Position numbers and translations under genes: made by a program. A stretch of 64,000 nucleotides of DNA from Posidoniimonas polymericola (GTDB taxonomy: Bacteria; Planctomycetota; Planctomycetia; Pirellulales; Lacipirellulaceae). Positions 60,595 to 64,000 of the stretch are shown in pieces. A model generated the notes under the pieces. It was not told the DNA's origin, searched no databases, and was given only the letters and a program-made list of their open reading frames with translations. The stretch covers positions 248,001 to 312,000 of the forward strand of contig NZ_SJPO01000001.1 of NCBI RefSeq assembly GCF_007859935.1. The letters are read 5' to 3'. Position 1 is the stretch's first letter. Each line of letters begins with the position of its first letter.

Positions 60595-62964
60595 CTAGTC
60601 CCGCGCCTTCAACACCGCGATCAAATCCAAGTGGTCCAAACTCCGTCGCACCAAGAGCCCCGACAGGGTCGCCGCGGTCAGCACCACGCCCGACGCGATT
60701 CCGTAGGTCGACCGCTCCACGACCAGCGGGAAGCGGAAGGCCTCCATCTGGTTCATCATCAGGTTGAGCGCCGTGGCGAAGCCGTAGCCCATCATCCAGC
60801 CGAGCGGCATGGCGAGCAGCGTCAGCAGGCCGAGCTCGCCTAGCAGGATCGCCGAGATCTCGCCGCGTGTGAAGCCCACGACGCGGAGGGTGGCCAGCTC
60901 GCGGCTCCGCTCGCTCTGGGCGATCCGCGCGCTGTTGTACACCACGCCGACCGCGATCACGCACGCGAAGAACAGGTTGATCTTCTTCATCGTGCCGAGG
61001 TTCTTGGCGAGCGTGTCCTGGAAACTCTCGATCGCGCTCGACTTGAGCGTCACCCCGGTCAGCTTAGGGGTGTCCTTCAAGGTGGCGTAGGTCTGCTGCT
61101 CCAGGGCCGGGTCGGTCAGCAGGTACGCGCCGGTCACCCGCGGGCCCTGCCGCATCAGGGCGTTGAGAGCGCGGAGGTCCATGTACGCATTGAGGCCCTG
61201 CAGGTCCTCCATCAGCGAGACCACCGGCAGGTCGGCCGTGGGGCGTTTGCCCTCGAGGGTCTCGATGCGGACCGTCTGGCCGACCTCGATGCCCAGCCGT
61301 CGGGCCAACGAGGCCGACAGCGTCACGCCGCCGGGGGGCGGCTGGTACATCGCGCCGGACGAGTCCGCCATGCGGTACAGCGTGCCCCCCTGCGGCAGCC
61401 CCATCAGCGCGACGCGGCGACTGCGGGGGCCGTGCCGCAGCCGCGCGGCCACCATCCGCACCGGCTCGGCCCGGATCACGCCCGGCACGTGCCGCAGGTC
61501 GTGCAGGATGTCGGTTGAGCCGGCCTCAAGCGTGTTGACGGTGATGTCGTACCGCTGCACGCGGAAGAATTGGTGGTCGAGCGTGTAGTCCATCGAGTCC
61601 TGGATAAACTGCCCCACGACGATGATCGCCACCGACAGGGCGATCGCCACGATCGATAGCGCGCTCTTCAGCGGCCGCCGCTCGATTTGCCGCAAGACCA
61701 TCCGGGCGGAGCTCGGCAGCAGCCTGCCCAGGCCGAGCCGCTCGAGCAGCGTGGGCCCGAAGCTGGCGGGCGGCTCGGGCCGCATCGCCTCGGCCGGCGG
61801 CACGCGGACCGCGCGGCTCACAGCGCCGACGGCGCCAATCAGCGCCGCGCCCGCCGCCACCGAGACCGCCGTGGCGATGACCGACGGCCGCACGCGGATC
61901 ACCAGCTCGGGGTACTGGTACAACTCGGCGATCATGACCGTGAAGGTGTGCCCGAGGAACCAACCGCCGAATATGCCGATCACCGAGCCGACCGCGATGA
62001 TCGCCATCACGAACTTCAGGTAGTGCCAGCCAATCGCCACGTTGCTGTAGCCGAACGCCTTGAGGGCGGCGATCTGCTCACGCTGCAGCGCCAGCAGCCG
62101 CGCCAGCACCACGTTCAGCAGGAACGCGGCGACCGCCAGGAAGATCGACGGCGCCACCAGCCCGGTGGTCTTGAGACCTTGGATGTCGCTCTCCAGGAGC
62201 ATGTGCGACAGCTGGTCCTCGCGTCCGTACGCGCCGAGCCCGCCGTACGGCTCCAGCAGCTGGTCCAGGCGGAAGATCACCTCACGGGCCTGGGCGCCGC
62301 GCATCAGCCCGATCGACAGATCATTGAACGCGCCCTCCATATCGAACGCCATCTCGAGCGCCTCGCGGTTCATCCAGAACACGCCGAAGTGCTCGGGGTC
62401 GGGCACAATGTCGCCCGGCTTGACCTGGAACACGTACTCGGGCGACAGCACCACGCCGACGATCCGCAGCTCCTTCTTGCGGCCGTTGATGATAGCGGTG
62501 ACCGAGTCGCCCACGGTCAGGCCGTTGGCCTCGGTGAACTTCTCGCTGGCGAGGATCTCGTCGTCGCGGTTCGGCTCGAGCCGCCGGCCGCGCCGCAGGT
62601 AGACGCGGTTGAGGCTCGGCTCGCCGGAGACCGGCATCGAGATCAGCTGGCCCACGGCCGGCTCGTCCATGCCGGGCACGTCGAGGTTGACCATCTCAAC
62701 GACGCGGGTCTCGACGCGGGCGACGCCGGGGATGGCGGCGGCGCGCTGGCGGATTGCCTCCGGCGCGCGCTTCACCGCGGCGAAGACGTCGGCGAAGTAG
62801 TAGCGGTCGTAGAAGCTCGCCCGGGTGGTCTCGAGCGAGTACAGCATGGTCCGCGAGTTGATGAAGGTCGCCACGCCGGCGGACACGACCAGCGCGATCA
62901 TCAACGCCTGGCCCCACATGCCAGCGAGGTCGCGGATCAGCTTGCGGTCGAGGGCGGAGATCAT
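60595..62964 (-). CDS. FtsX-type ABC transporter permease
   Basis: A 789-residue inner-membrane permease with two FtsX-like halves. Starts with a TM helix (LMIALVVSAGVATFINSRTM), a large periplasmic domain, then three TM helices (IFLAVAAFLLNVVLARLLAL, FVMAIIAVGSVIGIFGGWFL, VSVAAGAALIGAVGAVSRAV). The second half repeats this pattern (SIVAIALSVAIIVVGQFIQD, LFFACVIAVGVVYNSARIAQ) and ends with LDHLDLIAVLKARD. I place the start at ATG 62964, giving the family N-terminus MISALDRKLIRDLAGM. An ATPase of the MacB/LolD type is needed but is not in this window. With the HlyD gene it forms a DevBC-like pair. Confidence 0.92.
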   Translation of the reverse strand: MISALDRKLIRDLAGMWGQALMIALVVSAGVATFINSRTMLYSLETTRASFYDRYYFADVFAAVKRAPEAIRQRAAAIPGVARVETRVVEMVNLDVPGMDEPAVGQLISMPVSGEPSLNRVYLRRGRRLEPNRDDEILASEKFTEANGLTVGDSVTAIINGRKKELRIVGVVLSPEYVFQVKPGDIVPDPEHFGVFWMNREALEMAFDMEGAFNDLSIGLMRGAQAREVIFRLDQLLEPYGGLGAYGREDQLSHMLLESDIQGLKTTGLVAPSIFLAVAAFLLNVVLARLLALQREQIAALKAFGYSNVAIGWHYLKFVMAIIAVGSVIGIFGGWFLGHTFTVMIAELYQYPELVIRVRPSVIATAVSVAAGAALIGAVGAVSRAVRVPPAEAMRPEPPASFGPTLLERLGLGRLLPSSARMVLRQIERRPLKSALSIVAIALSVAIIVVGQFIQDSMDYTLDHQFFRVQRYDITVNTLEAGSTDILHDLRHVPGVIRAEPVRMVAARLRHGPRSRRVALMGLPQGGTLYRMADSSGAMYQPPPGGVTLSASLARRLGIEVGQTVRIETLEGKRPTADLPVVSLMEDLQGLNAYMDLRALNALMRQGPRVTGAYLLTDPALEQQTYATLKDTPKLTGVTLKSSAIESFQDTLAKNLGTMKKINLFFACVIAVGVVYNSARIAQSERSRELATLRVVGFTRGEISAILLGELGLLTLLAMPLGWMMGYGFATALNLMMNQMEAFRFPLVVERSTYGIASGVVLTAATLSGLLVRRSLDHLDLIAVLKARD

Positions 62965-63069
62965 GCGAGGGGTGGGCAAAGGGTTGCGAACCACCCCGAT
63001 TCTACCGCCGCTTGCCGCAGCCTGTCTGTACCAGGGCGGGGCGCGCACCCGCTCAAATCAGTCCGCGTT

Positions 63070-63984
63070 CTATCGTTTCAAGGCCTCCTGCCGCTCGGCT
63101 TTGAAGTCGCCGACACGCTGGTTGCGTTCCGCGTCGGTTTCATGGGAACCGCGGAGCGTGTGCTCGCGGATCTCGACCGCGGGGAAGCGTTGGCAGAGTT
63201 GCTCGTACTCGCCCCGGGTGATCGAAGCCTCGACGATGACGAGTCGCTTGAGGCTTGGGATTGCGGCGAGGGCCCGCTCGAGGTCCTCCATGACGATCGC
63301 GTGGCCGCTGATACTGAGTTCCTCCAGCGGCAGCGGCGCCAGTGCGGCGAGGTCGGTTGGGCCGATTAGGTCGGGGTCCGCCGCGGCGTCGAGCCACTGC
63401 TGTAGCGCGTCGCCCGGCGGCGAATACATGCGGTAGTTGAGTGTCTTCAGCCGGCCGAACCGCGAAAGCTGCGCGACCGCCGCCTTCGGCAATGGCGACG
63501 CCAGCCTCAGCTCTTCGATATAGGGGAGCTCCGCAAGCCGGTTCAACTCGCCCTGCCAGTCCTCGCTCGACGAGAGGACGGCCGTGGTCACGTGGTTCAG
63601 CAGCGGCACGTAGTCCGGGTGACCCGCCAGCCGTTGCAGCCACTCGGGACCGGTGTACGTGCGGTAGACGCTAAAACGGTTGAGGGCCGCTCCCTGATTG
63701 AGGTCGGCTTCCAGCCGGGCTTCCTGGTCACGCAGTTCGGCGTGTTGGTGATGCCACGCGAGCGCGACGGCGCAAATTGTGAACGCGGCGAGCACGTCGA
63801 TCAAACGGAAGCGGAACAGACCTCCGCGGCTGCGGAGCCACCACTCCACGACCGCGCCGACCCCGCCCACCACAAGGGCGAATGTCACTAGGTCGACGAG
63901 CAAGTTTCCGGGGTGCACACCCCATCGGTCGCCTGTCAGGGGCCAGGTGTGGTAATTGCTCCAGCGGACATAGTGCATCGGCAC
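63070..63984 (-). CDS. Leucine-rich-repeat-like membrane protein, perhaps cut by the right edge
   Basis: A protein of at least 304 residues: two N-terminal membrane helices (LLVDLVTFALVVGGVGAVVE and LIDVLAAFTICAVALAWHH), then a soluble domain with leucine-rich units (YIEELRLASPLPKAAVAQLS, LPLEELSISGHAIVMEDLER, IPSLKRLVIVEASITRGEYE). Planctomycetes carry many such proteins of unknown role. The GTG at 63984 and ATG at 63978 are possible starts, but the frame remains open to the end of the window, so the true N-terminus may lie beyond. It ends about 106 bp from the start of the permease gene. Confidence 0.78.
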   Translation of the reverse strand: MPMHYVRWSNYHTWPLTGDRWGVHPGNLLVDLVTFALVVGGVGAVVEWWLRSRGGLFRFRLIDVLAAFTICAVALAWHHQHAELRDQEARLEADLNQGAALNRFSVYRTYTGPEWLQRLAGHPDYVPLLNHVTTAVLSSSEDWQGELNRLAELPYIEELRLASPLPKAAVAQLSRFGRLKTLNYRMYSPPGDALQQWLDAAADPDLIGPTDLAALAPLPLEELSISGHAIVMEDLERALAAIPSLKRLVIVEASITRGEYEQLCQRFPAVEIREHTLRGSHETDAERNQRVGDFKAERQEALKR

Positions 63985-64000
63985 GCCGTTGCACGTTGTG

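Overview
The window looks like a piece of a GC-rich planctomycete chromosome, most likely order Pirellulales (Lacipirellulaceae-like). I infer this from marker families rather than from any database search: a BBP7-type outer-membrane protein, a DUF1559-like domain, PEP-CTERM tails combined with dockerin-type EF-hand repeats, the N-terminal planctomycete extracellular motif (ESLEGRAMLS), ECF sigma factors paired with atypical anti-sigma factors, and several small proteins of planctomycete-type. I see no rRNA, tRNA, CRISPR array, prophage or intact insertion sequence.

Layout, left to right. 0-6.4 kb: a LuxR-type regulator divergent from an Rrf2 regulator, an ECF sigma / anti-sigma / PDZ-protein cluster, and Lgt. 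6.6-11.2 kb: panC and folK, a candidate promoter-structured RNA-terminator unit ending 30 nt before folK, and a hemD-hemE fusion. 11.4-18.8 kb: a secreted PDZ protein, Tex, small unknown proteins and a PEP-CTERM repeat protein. 19-25 kb: two large secreted carbohydrate-active proteins, one GH128/Asl1-like with LamG domains and one GH53 joined to two esterase domains. 25-33.8 kb: a secreted unknown, a DegT/StrS aminotransferase, a cluster of three FliL-like exported proteins, and a second ECF sigma / anti-sigma pair. 33.8-39.5 kb: a Na/Pi cotransporter preceded by a Pho-box-like repeat, a sugar-phosphate isomerase-like protein, mutY and a PEP-CTERM protein. 41-47.6 kb: MscS, a coiled-coil membrane protein, a YjfB-like peptide and a BlaI / M56-peptidase pair. 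48-55 kb: glpK-glpD, an orphan ParA and the BBP7-like protein. 55-64 kb: a TPR protein, LarC, an atypical protein kinase, an HlyD adaptor with an FtsX-type permease, and a leucine-rich protein at the right edge.

Working groups: folK-panC (folate and pantothenate), hemDE (haem), glpK-glpD (glycerol to dihydroxyacetone phosphate), blaI-M56 (a translationally coupled sensor/repressor module with a tandem repeat over its promoter), two sigma/anti-sigma modules, and an HlyD-permease pair without its ATPase. The most distinctive feature of the non-coding DNA is several families of short perfect palindromes, often in inverted pairs, that fill many gaps between genes. One family shows compensating base changes in its arms. 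The best candidates for something undescribed are the structured RNA near folK, the FliL-like trio, the interrupted Lgt, and the palindrome families.
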